From Niabella ginsenosidivorans (lineage in GTDB: Bacteria > Bacteroidota > Bacteroidia > Chitinophagales > Chitinophagaceae), in contig NZ_CP015772.1 in NCBI RefSeq assembly GCF_001654455.1, positions 4,464,001-4,528,000 on the forward strand: DNA of 64,000 nucleotides. Reading direction: 5' to 3'. The notes below the pieces were generated by a model. It was not told the origin of the DNA. It searched no databases and saw nothing but the letters and a program-made list of their open reading frames with translations. Position numbers and translations under genes: made by a program. Positions 10,984 through 20,166 of the stretch are shown piece after piece; within the stretch, counting starts at the first letter, position 1; the number at the start of each line of letters is the position of its first letter.

Positions 10984-12027
10984 ATGAAAAAAATCAGCAT
11001 TCTTTCTCTCGATGGCGGCGGCATACGCGGCATCATTCCCGGCGTAATCCTTACATATATAGAAAAGCAACTGCAAAAACAGGATAACAGCAAACAAAAG
11101 ATCGGGGATTATTTTGATTTTATCGCAGGCACCAGCACCGGGGGCATTCTTGCCTGTGCCTACCTCATGCCTAATCCTGATGAGCAGGCAAAAGCCCACT
11201 ATTCCGCAGAACAGGCTGTACAGCTGTATCTACAGGAAGGCCATGATATTTTTAAAGAAAACATTCTTGATAAAATCATCAACCCATGGAGTCTGGTCAC
11301 TGAAAAATATTCCGCCGGGACGCTGGAAAAGAATTTTAAAGAATTATTCGGGCACACCCTGCTCAGTGAATTTATAAAGCCCTGTTTGATTACCAGCTAC
11401 GATATCACATCCCGCAACGCGCACTTCTTTACCAGTGCGGATGCTAAAACCAACGACATTGAAAATTTTAAAGTCATTGATGTGGCGCGCAGTACATCTG
11501 CCGCTCCCACCTATTTTGAGCCTGCCCGCGTTCAGTCAGTAACGGGGCAAATATTTAATCTGATCGATGGCGGTGTCTTTGCAAATAACCCTGCCCTTTG
11601 TGCTTATGCTGAGGTACGCAAGCTTCCTTTTTCCCGGCTGCTGAATGATCCCAAAAAACCGGATGCACCTTCCGCCAAAGACATGCTGATCTTATCCATT
11701 GGTACCGGTACCGTAAAAAAGCCCTATCATTTCAACGATCTTAAAAACGCTGGCGAAATAAAATGGATAGAACCGATCATCGACATCCTTATGTCCGGCA
11801 ACAGTGAAACGGTCGATTATCAGCTGAAACAGATCTATGGCACCCTTTCCCGTAAAGATGAAAAAGATTATTACCGCCTGGAGCCACCATTGCATGAGGC
11901 GCTCTCAGATATGGACAATGCGACCGGGGTAAACGTGGAGCACCTGCGCCAGGCAGGATTGCTGTTTGTAGAAAAAAATCAACCGCTGCTTGATGAAATT
12001 GTAAAAAAGATCCTGGCCAATCAATAA
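10984..12027 (+). CDS. Patatin-like phospholipase
   Basis: The 347-residue protein begins with the patatin signature at once: SLDGGGIRG (oxyanion loop, residues 10-16), then GTSTGG with nucleophile S51, and IDGGVFANNPA with the dyad aspartate. The family hydrolyses acyl esters of membrane phospholipids. I chose the ATG at 10984 rather than 10939, because the domain's first strand starts there. No signal peptide is present, so it acts in the cytoplasm. Cytoplasmic patatins also serve as effectors in CBASS defence (CapV), but no cyclase, sensor or other defence gene is next to it. The only close neighbour is the lysozyme-like gene, and a 376-base spacer follows. Confidence 0.9.
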   Translation: MKKISILSLDGGGIRGIIPGVILTYIEKQLQKQDNSKQKIGDYFDFIAGTSTGGILACAYLMPNPDEQAKAHYSAEQAVQLYLQEGHDIFKENILDKIINPWSLVTEKYSAGTLEKNFKELFGHTLLSEFIKPCLITSYDITSRNAHFFTSADAKTNDIENFKVIDVARSTSAAPTYFEPARVQSVTGQIFNLIDGGVFANNPALCAYAEVRKLPFSRLLNDPKKPDAPSAKDMLILSIGTGTVKKPYHFNDLKNAGEIKWIEPIIDILMSGNSETVDYQLKQIYGTLSRKDEKDYYRLEPPLHEALSDMDNATGVNVEHLRQAGLLFVEKNQPLLDEIVKKILANQ

Positions 12028-12403
12028 GGTATCCCTGTTTTATTAGCTTTGTGCTTTCAGCAGGCAATGAACCATTACAACATCTATTCTAAAAAGCATC
12101 CGGCGGTCAATGCCCTTTAAGGACCGATATAACCCAATACTATTAACTGATCCCCAACAGGTATATCCAAATTAACTTAAAGGCAGTCCATTTTTTTTTA
12201 GATATAAGGAATTGTACAAAGATCACCAATCCGGGCTTTCCTATTTACACTGCCAAATCATCGAGCGAGGCATCATACCTGGGCTGCCTTACAGCAAATG
12301 CACAGTAAGATAACATTATTCCTGCCGTTACGGCTTAACCTACTTTAACTTTATCCGGTAATAAAGACAGTACTTTTGTCTTTTAATTTTTAAAATCAAC
12401 AGC
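12028..12403 (+). promoter_or_regulatory. Spacer with promoter of the dioxygenase genes
   Basis: TACTTTTG at 12371-12378 matches the Bacteroidota -7 box TAnnTTTG exactly and ends 25 bases before the ATG at 12404. TTTA at 12350-12353 is a weak -33 candidate. I see nothing else in the rest of the spacer. Confidence 0.55.
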
Positions 12404-13333
12404 ATGGAAAATAAAGTACTGGGTTTACACCATATAACCGCAATTGCAGACAACGCAAAGCGCAATCATGAATTTTATACAACAGTTCTGGGATTGCGCC
12501 TGGTTAAAAAGACCGTCAATTTTGATGACCCTTCTACCTACCACTTCTACTATGGCAATGAAAACGGCACCCCCGGAACCATCCTTACCTTTTTCCCCTG
12601 GGAAGGGATCGGCCAGGGTAAGAACGGGGCGGGCATGGCTACTGATATCGGCTTTGCAGTTCCGGAAAACAGCCTTGACTCCTGGAAAGAGCGTTTTAAC
12701 GGCAATAAGATACCCTACAAAGAGGAGATGGTATTTGGGGAACAACAGCTGTCATTTGCAGATCCGGACGGCTTAAAGCTGTCGCTGATCATTCCCCGAA
12801 CCAAAGATGAGCGTACACCCTGGCAAACAGCAGCTATTGCACCGTCCATGGGCATTAAAGGGTTTCATAATGCTACTTTAACATTGCGTAAAGCAGCCCC
12901 TACAGCAAAAGTGCTGACTGAATTATTAGGGTACCGCCAGACAGTGCAGGAAGGAAACCGTTACCGTTTTACAAATGAAAATATTGACACAGCCAATCAT
13001 ATTGACATTATAGAGGATGCAAATGCCGGCTATGGCCGTAATGCTGCCGGCACCAATCATCATATTGCCTTTCGTGTTAAAGATGATACCATTCAAATGG
13101 AATTAAGAGAAAAGATCGCTTCGGCAGGGCTGAATATTACTCCGCAGATAGACCGCGATTACTTTTACTCCCTCTATTTCCGTGAACCGGGTGGCGTACT
13201 GTTTGAAATAGCAACAGATAACCCGGGATTTACAAGAGATGAGCCTTTAAATGAACTGGGCACAGCACTAAAACTGCCCAAACAGTATGAAGGGGCAAGA
13301 GCGAAAATTGAATCCATACTGCCAAAACTTTAA
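12404..13333 (+). CDS. Ring-cleaving dioxygenase, MhqO-type
   Basis: The 309-residue protein has two vicinal-oxygen-chelate (glyoxalase-fold) halves. The first starts at GLHHITAIADNAKRNHEFY and the second at GFHNATLTL. Metal-ligand candidates are the His of LHHITA, the His of NHHIAF and the Glu of REPGGVLFEIAT, the ligand set of extradiol-type dioxygenases in the PcpA/MhqA/MhqO group. MhqO proteins are induced by quinones in Firmicutes; their ring substrate is not settled. A close paralog follows at 13374 and an MhqD-type hydrolase after it, which supports a joint detoxification role. Confidence 0.9.
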   Translation: MENKVLGLHHITAIADNAKRNHEFYTTVLGLRLVKKTVNFDDPSTYHFYYGNENGTPGTILTFFPWEGIGQGKNGAGMATDIGFAVPENSLDSWKERFNGNKIPYKEEMVFGEQQLSFADPDGLKLSLIIPRTKDERTPWQTAAIAPSMGIKGFHNATLTLRKAAPTAKVLTELLGYRQTVQEGNRYRFTNENIDTANHIDIIEDANAGYGRNAAGTNHHIAFRVKDDTIQMELREKIASAGLNITPQIDRDYFYSLYFREPGGVLFEIATDNPGFTRDEPLNELGTALKLPKQYEGARAKIESILPKL

Positions 13334-13373
13334 TGGCCGGTATGTATACAGGTTACTTATTAAAACAGGCATC

Positions 13374-14327
13374 ATGGGCAGGCTTATAGATGGATTGCAT
13401 CACGTAACAGCGATCAGCAGCAGCATACAAAACAATATTGATTTTTATGCCGGGGTGCTGGGCCTGCGGCTGGTAAAGCAAACGGTGAACTTTGATGCGC
13501 CGGAGGTGTATCATTTTTATTATGGTACTGAAACCGGCGCCCCCTCCACCCTGCTTACGTTTTTCCCCTACCAGGGCCTCATCAACGGCCGGCAGGGCAA
13601 AGGAACGGCAAGCACTACGGGGTTTTCTGCAGATCTGGCTGCAATGGATTACTGGCTGCAGCGGCTAAAAAAATTCAACATCCCTTACAAAAAGCCGCAG
13701 CAGCGGTTCCCGGATGAAATAGTGGTGTATTTTGAAGATGAGGACGGGCTGGGCCTCGAGCTGGTCTTTAATGAAAAAGACAACCGGCCGGGATGGAATA
13801 ATACTATTATTCCAAAAGCGTACAGCATTAAAGGGCTGTACCACGTTGAGCTGTGGCTGGATCGTGCAGAGCTTACAATGAATTTATTCACAGATCAGCT
13901 TGATCACACTGTTATCCGGCAGTCCGGCAACAGGACCCGTCTGGCTACCGCAGACGCTCCGGGCCATTACATAGATCTTATAAGTACGCCGGAAAGCCTG
14001 AAGGGCCTGGCAGGAAGCGGCACTGTTCATCATATAGCACTTAAAGCAACCGGCCCGGCAGCACAGGAAACAATAAGGCAACGGGTCATTGGTCGGGGAC
14101 TGGCTCCCACGCCTGTAAAGGATCGCAACTATTTTACATCCGTTTATTTCCGGGAGCCGGGCGGCGTTTTGCTGGAGGTGGCCACAGCCACTCCCGGGTT
14201 TACTACAGATGAGCCCCCGGAGGCATTAGGCATGCATCTTATGTTACCACCGCAATTTGAACATCAGCGGAAACATCTTACAGCAATATTACCTCCTTTT
14301 AAAAATAATTGGTCACAGTTCAAATAA
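13374..14327 (+). CDS. Second MhqO-type ring-cleaving dioxygenase
   Basis: About 317 residues, and a paralog of the preceding gene. The starts align (GLHHVTAISSSIQNNIDFY, LGLRLVKQTVNFDAPEVYHF), as do the ends (REPGGVLLEVATATPGFTTD). The metal ligands are conserved: His in LHHVTA, His in VHHIAL, Glu in LLEVAT. I placed the start at 13374, where the sequence aligns with the paralog; the frame is open further upstream into the preceding gene. The gap to the first copy is 40 bases, and the stop is followed 5 bases later by the hydrolase start, so this is one transcription unit. The pair looks like a tandem duplication with substantial divergence. Confidence 0.9.
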   Translation: MGRLIDGLHHVTAISSSIQNNIDFYAGVLGLRLVKQTVNFDAPEVYHFYYGTETGAPSTLLTFFPYQGLINGRQGKGTASTTGFSADLAAMDYWLQRLKKFNIPYKKPQQRFPDEIVVYFEDEDGLGLELVFNEKDNRPGWNNTIIPKAYSIKGLYHVELWLDRAELTMNLFTDQLDHTVIRQSGNRTRLATADAPGHYIDLISTPESLKGLAGSGTVHHIALKATGPAAQETIRQRVIGRGLAPTPVKDRNYFTSVYFREPGGVLLEVATATPGFTTDEPPEALGMHLMLPPQFEHQRKHLTAILPPFKNNWSQFK

Positions 14328-14332
14328 TTACA

Positions 14333-14959
14333 ATGCATACATTACAGATCATCAAAGGTGGAAAGGAACTGAGCGAAGCTGAAAAAGCATTAATTCTGCT
14401 TCATGGCCGCGGTGCCAGCGCAGAAGATATACTATCCCTGGCAGCTCATTTGCAGCTCACCGGTTTTGCGTTGCTGGCACCGCAGGCCACCAACCATACC
14501 TGGTATCCTTATTCTTTTATGGCTCCGGTTCACGAAAATGAGCCCTGGCTGTCTTCCGCAATTGACATAGTGCAGCAAACAACTGCTGCAGCAGAGAAAG
14601 CAGGCATTACAAAAGACAATATCTACTACCTGGGCTTTTCCCAGGGCGCCTGCCTTACGCTGGAATTCATTGCACGGAATGCTACACAGTATGGCGGTGC
14701 CGTGGCTTTTACAGGCGGGCTGATCGGCGACAGGATCAACCCGCATCGTTATAAGGGCGATTTTAAGCAGACTCCTGTTTTTATCGGAACAAGCGATCCG
14801 GATTTTCATGTGCCGGTTGAGCGGGTATATGCCACCGCAAATATTCTGAAACAAATGAATGCGGATGTTACGGAAAAAGTATATGCCAATATGGGGCATA
14901 CGATCAACAGTGATGAGATCAGCCTTGCCAATAAGCTCGTCTTTAACCGGCAGCGCTAA
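14333..14959 (+). CDS. MhqD-type carboxylesterase/phospholipase
   Basis: The 208-residue alpha/beta hydrolase has LLHGRGASAED (oxyanion region), the nucleophile elbow GFSQGA (S103), an acid at GTSDPDFHVP and the catalytic His in ANMGHTI. This is the compact phospholipase/carboxylesterase family that includes MhqD, found beside MhqO in quinone-responsive operons. The ATG at 14333 is preferred over 14309, because the upstream codons overlap the preceding gene. The likely role is hydrolysis of esters or of ring-opened products from the dioxygenases, which is inference from context. Confidence 0.88.
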   Translation: MHTLQIIKGGKELSEAEKALILLHGRGASAEDILSLAAHLQLTGFALLAPQATNHTWYPYSFMAPVHENEPWLSSAIDIVQQTTAAAEKAGITKDNIYYLGFSQGACLTLEFIARNATQYGGAVAFTGGLIGDRINPHRYKGDFKQTPVFIGTSDPDFHVPVERVYATANILKQMNADVTEKVYANMGHTINSDEISLANKLVFNRQR

Positions 14960-15104
14960 TGGCAGCAGCGCCTGGCAGCAAAGGCAGCCGCTTACAGGAC
15001 CCGCGATCGTATCTTTGTTTTTTTGTAATTGATCAAACACTCCCCGGATCTGTGATGCCTGTAAACTTATGCCGGGGGTGGAATGGTATCTCTGCCGGAA
15101 TAGT

Positions 15105-15112
15105 TATTTTTG
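15105..15112 (+). promoter_or_regulatory. -7 box of the exporter operon
   Basis: TATTTTTG matches TAnnTTTG exactly and ends 20 bases before the tolC-like ATG at 15133. This supports that start and a promoter separate from the dioxygenase genes. I see no clear -33 box. Confidence 0.45.
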
Positions 15113-15132
15113 GAATAAAATACTCTTCCATA

Positions 15133-16578
15133 ATGAAAAAGATGCTGCCTTTCCTCATCCCTCTGCTGCTTTCTTTCAATTATTGCAGGGCACAACAGTC
15201 GCTTTCATTACAGGATTGCATTCATAAAGCGCTTGAAAATAACACGGTGGCCCGGCTGGCCAGACAGTCTGTTGAAACCCGTCAGCAGCAGTATAACGCT
15301 TCAAAATTAAACCTGCTGCCCAAAGCCGATCTGCTTGCAGGCTATAACCACCTTAGCAAGCCGCTCACGCTGGATATGGGTGAACTAAAAGATGGCATTG
15401 TGGAAGGCGCCGCTAACCAAAGTGTAAATACCGCCAATACCCTTTATAACCAGATCACAGGCAATGAGCTGCCAAAAGCGGTGCAGGATAGGATCTATTC
15501 TACAACAGAGAGCATCATTAATGCTTTTTATCCAACCGGTAACCCCGAAATCAGCAGGCAGGATTTTGTAACGGCAGGCATTCTTTTTCGCCAGCCCATT
15601 TACCTGGGCGGCAAATTAAAAGCCCTGCAGGAGCTTGCAAAGCAGCAGCTGGAATCCGGCAAGGTAAACCTGGATGCGGTGAATGATCAGTTAAAATTCA
15701 GCATCGCTTCCCAGTACATCCAGATCCTGTACCTCAACTCTATGCTTAATAAACAGGCCCAGCTGGTAACAGCTTTTAACAAAACCCAGCAGTCTGCTGA
15801 AGATTTGCTAAAAGCAGAGATCATTCCCCCCTATCAGAAAAAATGGGCAGATGTCATACAGGCACAGGGCCGCACCAGCTATGAAAACTTAAAACTGGAA
15901 AAGGAAAACGCATTGTTGCAAATGAAGCAGCTGATGGGCATGGCGCTGACAGATTCGGTTATCATCAATGACACTTTAGCTGACAATGCACAATTGCCAC
16001 CGGAATTCTTAGACCCGGATATTGAACAAAACCCGGATCTGCGTTTATTAAACAGCAAGCACGATGAAGCGAATATTGTTGTAAAAACAACAAAAACAGC
16101 CAATATTCCCAATGTTTTCGGGATCGCCAACTATCAGTTCCTGCAAAAGAACTTACCAGCCATTATGCCACCATGGATGGTTGGCATTGAAATGCAGTGG
16201 AGCCTTTTAGACTGGGTACAGAACTCCAAAAAGGTAAAAGCAGCAAGATCCCTATCCACCGAAAGCGAATTGCTCATCCGGCAAAAAAAGGAAACGCTGA
16301 ACCTGGGCACCCGTATAGCGCAAAATAAAATCCTGTCGCTGCGCAACCAGATGCTTACGTTAAAAATGGCAAGCAGTGAAGCCGCTAATACAGCAGCTAT
16401 TGTACAAACAAGACTGGAGAACAGCCTGGCTTCCGTTAAAGATGTTAATGATGCGCAACAGCTGCAATTTGAAGCAGAAAAAATCTATTACACCTCCCTG
16501 TTGGCCTACAAGATTGCAATAGCAACCTATTTCTATATTTTAGGGAAGCCGGAAACCATAGCACAGTTCATCAATTAA
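15133..16578 (+). CDS. TolC-family outer-membrane efflux protein
   Basis: The 481-residue protein has a signal peptide (MKKMLPFLIPLLLSFNYCRA) followed by QQSLSLQDCIHKALENN, the typical start of a TolC repeat. The remainder is helical, with the second repeat's pattern (LLDWVQNSKKVKAARSLS, TRLENSLASVKDVNDAQQ). TolC proteins form trimeric outer-membrane channels that join a periplasmic adaptor. The adaptor and two ABC-2 membrane subunits follow directly, so it is the outer channel of that exporter. The open frame extends back to 14959, but the signal peptide and the -7 box fix the start at 15133. Confidence 0.93.
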   Translation: MKKMLPFLIPLLLSFNYCRAQQSLSLQDCIHKALENNTVARLARQSVETRQQQYNASKLNLLPKADLLAGYNHLSKPLTLDMGELKDGIVEGAANQSVNTANTLYNQITGNELPKAVQDRIYSTTESIINAFYPTGNPEISRQDFVTAGILFRQPIYLGGKLKALQELAKQQLESGKVNLDAVNDQLKFSIASQYIQILYLNSMLNKQAQLVTAFNKTQQSAEDLLKAEIIPPYQKKWADVIQAQGRTSYENLKLEKENALLQMKQLMGMALTDSVIINDTLADNAQLPPEFLDPDIEQNPDLRLLNSKHDEANIVVKTTKTANIPNVFGIANYQFLQKNLPAIMPPWMVGIEMQWSLLDWVQNSKKVKAARSLSTESELLIRQKKETLNLGTRIAQNKILSLRNQMLTLKMASSEAANTAAIVQTRLENSLASVKDVNDAQQLQFEAEKIYYTSLLAYKIAIATYFYILGKPETIAQFIN

Positions 16579-16601
16579 AACAGGTAAAACAAATTTTTAA
16601 A

Positions 16602-17627
16602 ATGGAACAGCAAACAAATGCACCATCACGGCGTAAAACAGCGGGTTTTAAAAATTACCGGGCAATTTTAATTCCTGTTGTGATACTGCTTATTGCCTTT
16701 TTCTTCCTGTTCAGGAAAGATAAAAACAAGCCGGAAGCAACGGTTACCGGTATGGTAGACGCCTCCAGCATAGACGTAAGCGCCGGTATGCCGGGACGGC
16801 TGGAAGTAATAAAGGTAACGGTGGGCGACACGGTTGCCGAAGGACAATTGCTGGCCGCTCTGAAAAGTGAAAGTTTTGACGTTGTAAGCTCACAGGCGGC
16901 TGATGCGGTAAACATTGCACAGCAAAACCTGGATCTTTTAAAAAGAGGGGTGGCACCGGAAGTAGTGCAGTCTGCGGTGAACATTCAGCAGATCGCGGAG
17001 CAGCAGCTGGACCTGGTTACAAAAACCTATGACCGTATGATCAAATTATACGATCAGGGCGTTATTTCAGGACAGGAAAAGGACCTGATCAGCTTTAAAT
17101 ATGAGGCTGCAAAAAAGGAGCTGGAAACCGCCAAACTCAATGTGCAGTTGCTGCGCAAAGGAAGCAACCCGCAAATGCTGGGGTCAGCAGCATCAATGCT
17201 CAGCCAGGCAAAAGGCGCCGAGCAACTGGCCCATAATATAAAAGAAGGCACTGAAATAAAAGCACCTGCCTCAGGCATTATTACCTCGCTGATCTCCAAA
17301 CAGGGAGAAATGGTAAACGCGGGTTACCCCATAATGACGCTCCAGAAAACCAATTCTTTTTTTGTCAACTTTAATATCCGGCAGGACCAGATGTCAAAAA
17401 TAGCAAAGGGCACTGTAGTGGATCTGAAGATACCGGGCTGTGTGCCCGAGAAAATGAAAGGAACGGTAACGGAACTGGCGCCCGCTCTGGGCTATGCCAA
17501 CTGGGTACCGGCCGACCAGTCGGGTCAGATGGAGCTGCGCACCTTCAGCATCAAAGTAACGCCACAAAACAGCAATGCAATACAGGGGCTACGTTCCGGA
17601 ATGACCGCACAACTGATAGTACCCTGA
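16602..17627 (+). CDS. HlyD-family periplasmic adaptor
   Basis: The 341-residue membrane fusion protein has one N-terminal transmembrane helix (about 21-37), a split lipoyl domain (ASSIDVSAGMPGRLEVIKV and IKAPASGIITSLISKQGE), a helical hairpin between them and a C-terminal beta-barrel. It bridges inner-membrane transporter and TolC channel. Its stop overlaps the start of the first ABC-2 gene (ATGA type). The subfamily resembles YbhG/YhiI adaptors, which work with ABC-2 permeases and normally with an ATPase encoded beside them. Confidence 0.92.
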   Translation: MEQQTNAPSRRKTAGFKNYRAILIPVVILLIAFFFLFRKDKNKPEATVTGMVDASSIDVSAGMPGRLEVIKVTVGDTVAEGQLLAALKSESFDVVSSQAADAVNIAQQNLDLLKRGVAPEVVQSAVNIQQIAEQQLDLVTKTYDRMIKLYDQGVISGQEKDLISFKYEAAKKELETAKLNVQLLRKGSNPQMLGSAASMLSQAKGAEQLAHNIKEGTEIKAPASGIITSLISKQGEMVNAGYPIMTLQKTNSFFVNFNIRQDQMSKIAKGTVVDLKIPGCVPEKMKGTVTELAPALGYANWVPADQSGQMELRTFSIKVTPQNSNAIQGLRSGMTAQLIVP

Positions 17628-18792
17628 TGAATACTTTTGCCCACATAATTATAAGAGAGTGGAAGCGGATCGTATCCCTGCCGGCGCACTATGTAGTGCT
17701 GCTGGTGATTCCGCCGGTTGTGTTCCTGTTCTTTGGCCTTATTTACAATAAAAAATTCGCAGAGGATATGCCCGTCATGGTCTGGGATGAAGACCATTCG
17801 GCGCTCAGCACCCGGCTTACTGATATACTCAATGCCACTCAAAGCATCCGCATCAGCAGCATTGCAACCGATGAAAACCAGGTGCGGTCGGCAATTAGAA
17901 GCGGCAGGGTTTCCGGAGCCATACACTTTCCGCCGCGCATGGAAGCCAATCTCAAAAGCAATCACCCCTCCGTAGTAACCGTTTATACCAATGCAGCGGC
18001 CATTGTGCCCGCTAAACTGATCTATAAAGATGCGGCCGGCGTTATTGTAAAAGGCGGGCTGGCAGTAGTACTGCAAAAGTTTACCAGGCAGGGAATGCCG
18101 GAAGGGAAGGCTATGGCGTTATTACAGCCCATCCAGCTCAATACCGTTACCCTTTATAACCCTGATTATAATTACCAGCAGTACCTCACACCCGGACTGA
18201 TCACGGTTGGCTTCCAGATGGCGCTGATCCTGGCGGGCGTTTTGCTGATCAACTATGAAAAAAAACAAAAACGTTTGAAGAGCTGATCCAAACCGCAAAG
18301 GGATCTGCCGCTTCTATCATTATTGGAAAAAACATTGCCCATTTAACCGTGGCCTGGATCAATTACCTTTTAATTGCCGGAATTATCTTTCCGCTTTACG
18401 GGCTTTCCAAACCCGGTGCCTTCTGGCCTTTCTTTGTACTTTTTTCCCTGTTATCCCTGGCCTGTATTGGTATTGGGATCCTGGTTTCCACCATTGTCAG
18501 TGATGTTATTACGGCAACGGATGTGGCGCTGTTCTATACGTCCCCTGCTTTTGTGTTCAGTGGTTTTACTTTCCCCCGGTGGGCCATGCCCTGGTACGAC
18601 CAGTTTTATGCCGGCCTGATGCCATACACTCCTTTTCTTGACGGATTTATAAAAGTATATTTCATGCAGCTGCCTTTATACTATGCCCGTAAGGAATGTG
18701 GCGTGCTGCTTCTTTTTATTGGTGTAACACTACTGGTATCCATCATATTGCTTCAACAAAAAATAAATAACAACAAAACGGTTCTGGCTTGA
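17627..18792 (+). pseudogene. ABC-2 type permease, frameshifted
   Basis: One YhiH/YbhR-like permease is split into two frames. The first (17627-18286) has a membrane helix near its start, the large extracytoplasmic domain and the second helix, ending LLINYEKKQKRLKS. The rest continues in the -1 frame as TFEELIQTAKGSAASIIIGK and four more helices to 18792. The shift falls in a run of eight A (18258-18265) followed by C. A -1 slip there gives NYEKKTKTFEEL, restoring the expected sequence without gap. The site contains A-AAA-AAC, a classic slippery heptamer. It may be a mutation, a lost A in sequencing, or functional slippage; the second part has kept its sequence, so decay is not advanced. Confidence 0.8.
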
Positions 18793-19934
18793 AGTCGGTC
18801 ATCAACATATTAAAACGGGAGATCCGGTTTGTTTCCGCCCAAAAGGCGCTGGTGCTTATTTTCCTGATCGCACCAATCGCCTACGCGTTTATGTACGGAA
18901 GCATTTATGCCAATAAGCTGGAGGAAAAGGTAAAGATCGCAGTAGTGGATATGGACGGCAGTGAATTGTCGCGTATGATCGCTACCCAGCTTAACGCCAC
19001 ACAAATGGCAGATGCCGTTTATGCCAGCGATCTGAACGATGCAGAACAGCAATTATATCACGGAGCCGTGCAGGGCTATTTATTTTTAGAAAAAGGGCTA
19101 CAGGAAAAAGTACTGGGTTTGCAAAAAGCCACTGTTACGCTTGCAGTAAATGCTTCCCGCTTTCTGCCTTCCAGCGATCTTACAGCCACCCTGTCAAAGA
19201 TTAGTTTAACGCTTGGCGCGGGAATACGTATGAAATACATCAGCAAACAGGGTACCGGTAACGAAGCGGCATTACAGCAGGCCAATCCTTTAAGTTTAGA
19301 TTACCGGCCGCTGTATAATGAGACCTCCAGCTACGGGGCATTTTTATTGCCGGGGCTTTTGGCCATCATTTTACAGCAAACATTATTGATAGGCCTGGTG
19401 GCAGGTATGGGCATTGAACGGGAACAACGGTTTTCCGGGCTTTTCCGGATGGGTAACAGTTCTGCTGTGCTGCTGGGTAAAGGGATTTTCTACCTGGTCA
19501 TCTTCCTGATCATCGGGCTGTTTTTTGTAACCATCAATTTTACCGTGCTACGGGTGCCTATGCGGGGCAGCGGGTTCAGCCTGTTGCTGCTGAGCGCCGT
19601 TTTTATTGCCGCGCTGATCCCTATGGGCTTATTCATCGGCTCTTTTTTCAGGTCGCCCTTAATGGGTATGCAGGTGATGGCCTTCTCCTCCTATCCCATC
19701 TTCCTGATCACCGGTTATTCAATGCCCTACCATTCTTTACCCCGCACCGTTCAGTGGCTGTCAGCACTGTTGCCTACCACACCCTTTTTAAAAAGTTATC
19801 AATCTGTTGTTCAGGCAGGCGGCAACCTGCTGGATAATAAAGAACCGCTGCTGCACCTGCTCCTGCTTTGGGCAATATATTGTTTCCTGTTCCTGTGGCG
19901 CTTCAGCTATGTGAGGAAAAGAATTGAGCGTTGA
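18789..19934 (+). CDS. ABC-2 type permease, second subunit
   Basis: The 381-residue membrane protein starts at a TTG that overlaps the previous stop (TTGA). It has an N-terminal helix (ALVLIFLIAPIAYAFMYGSI), a large periplasmic domain and five C-terminal helices (from LLPGLLAIILQQTLLIGL on), the layout of YhiH/YbhS-type subunits. With the preceding gene it forms a permease heterodimer for the TolC/HlyD exporter. No ATP-binding subunit is found anywhere in the window. It ends in a short Arg/Lys tail. Confidence 0.9.
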   Translation: MKSVINILKREIRFVSAQKALVLIFLIAPIAYAFMYGSIYANKLEEKVKIAVVDMDGSELSRMIATQLNATQMADAVYASDLNDAEQQLYHGAVQGYLFLEKGLQEKVLGLQKATVTLAVNASRFLPSSDLTATLSKISLTLGAGIRMKYISKQGTGNEAALQQANPLSLDYRPLYNETSSYGAFLLPGLLAIILQQTLLIGLVAGMGIEREQRFSGLFRMGNSSAVLLGKGIFYLVIFLIIGLFFVTINFTVLRVPMRGSGFSLLLLSAVFIAALIPMGLFIGSFFRSPLMGMQVMAFSSYPIFLITGYSMPYHSLPRTVQWLSALLPTTPFLKSYQSVVQAGGNLLDNKEPLLHLLLLWAIYCFLFLWRFSYVRKRIER

Positions 19935-20166
19935 GATTCGGGAATTGAGTTTTCAGTCTTCAGTCTTCAGAATTGAGAAGGAAGAGCCTATGAACTATGA
20001 ACCATGGACTGTCTACCATTGACTCTCCACTCGCCCATCACCTACTTACTACCATCTGCTTCCTATTTCTTATTCCTTATTTATCCCTCTCCCTATTCAC
20101 TACTTAACCTACATTAAGAATAAGAGCGCAGCATTGTTGTAACTTTATAGAAAAGGAGCAATAATT
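19935..20166. repeat. Spacer with low-complexity repeat fragments
   Basis: It contains GTTTTCAGTCTTCAGTCTTC (short tandem units of CAGTCTT) and TATGAACTATGAACCATGG, one arm of the TTCATAGTTCATGG repeat family that forms full hairpins at 26645, 31071 and 36880. AAGGAG lies 9 bases before the next ATG. Confidence 0.5.

Noticed and set aside
10984-12027. Patatin as a CBASS effector (CapV)
   Set aside because: No cyclase, ubiquitin-like or sensor gene is next to it, so the patatin alone does not support a defence call.
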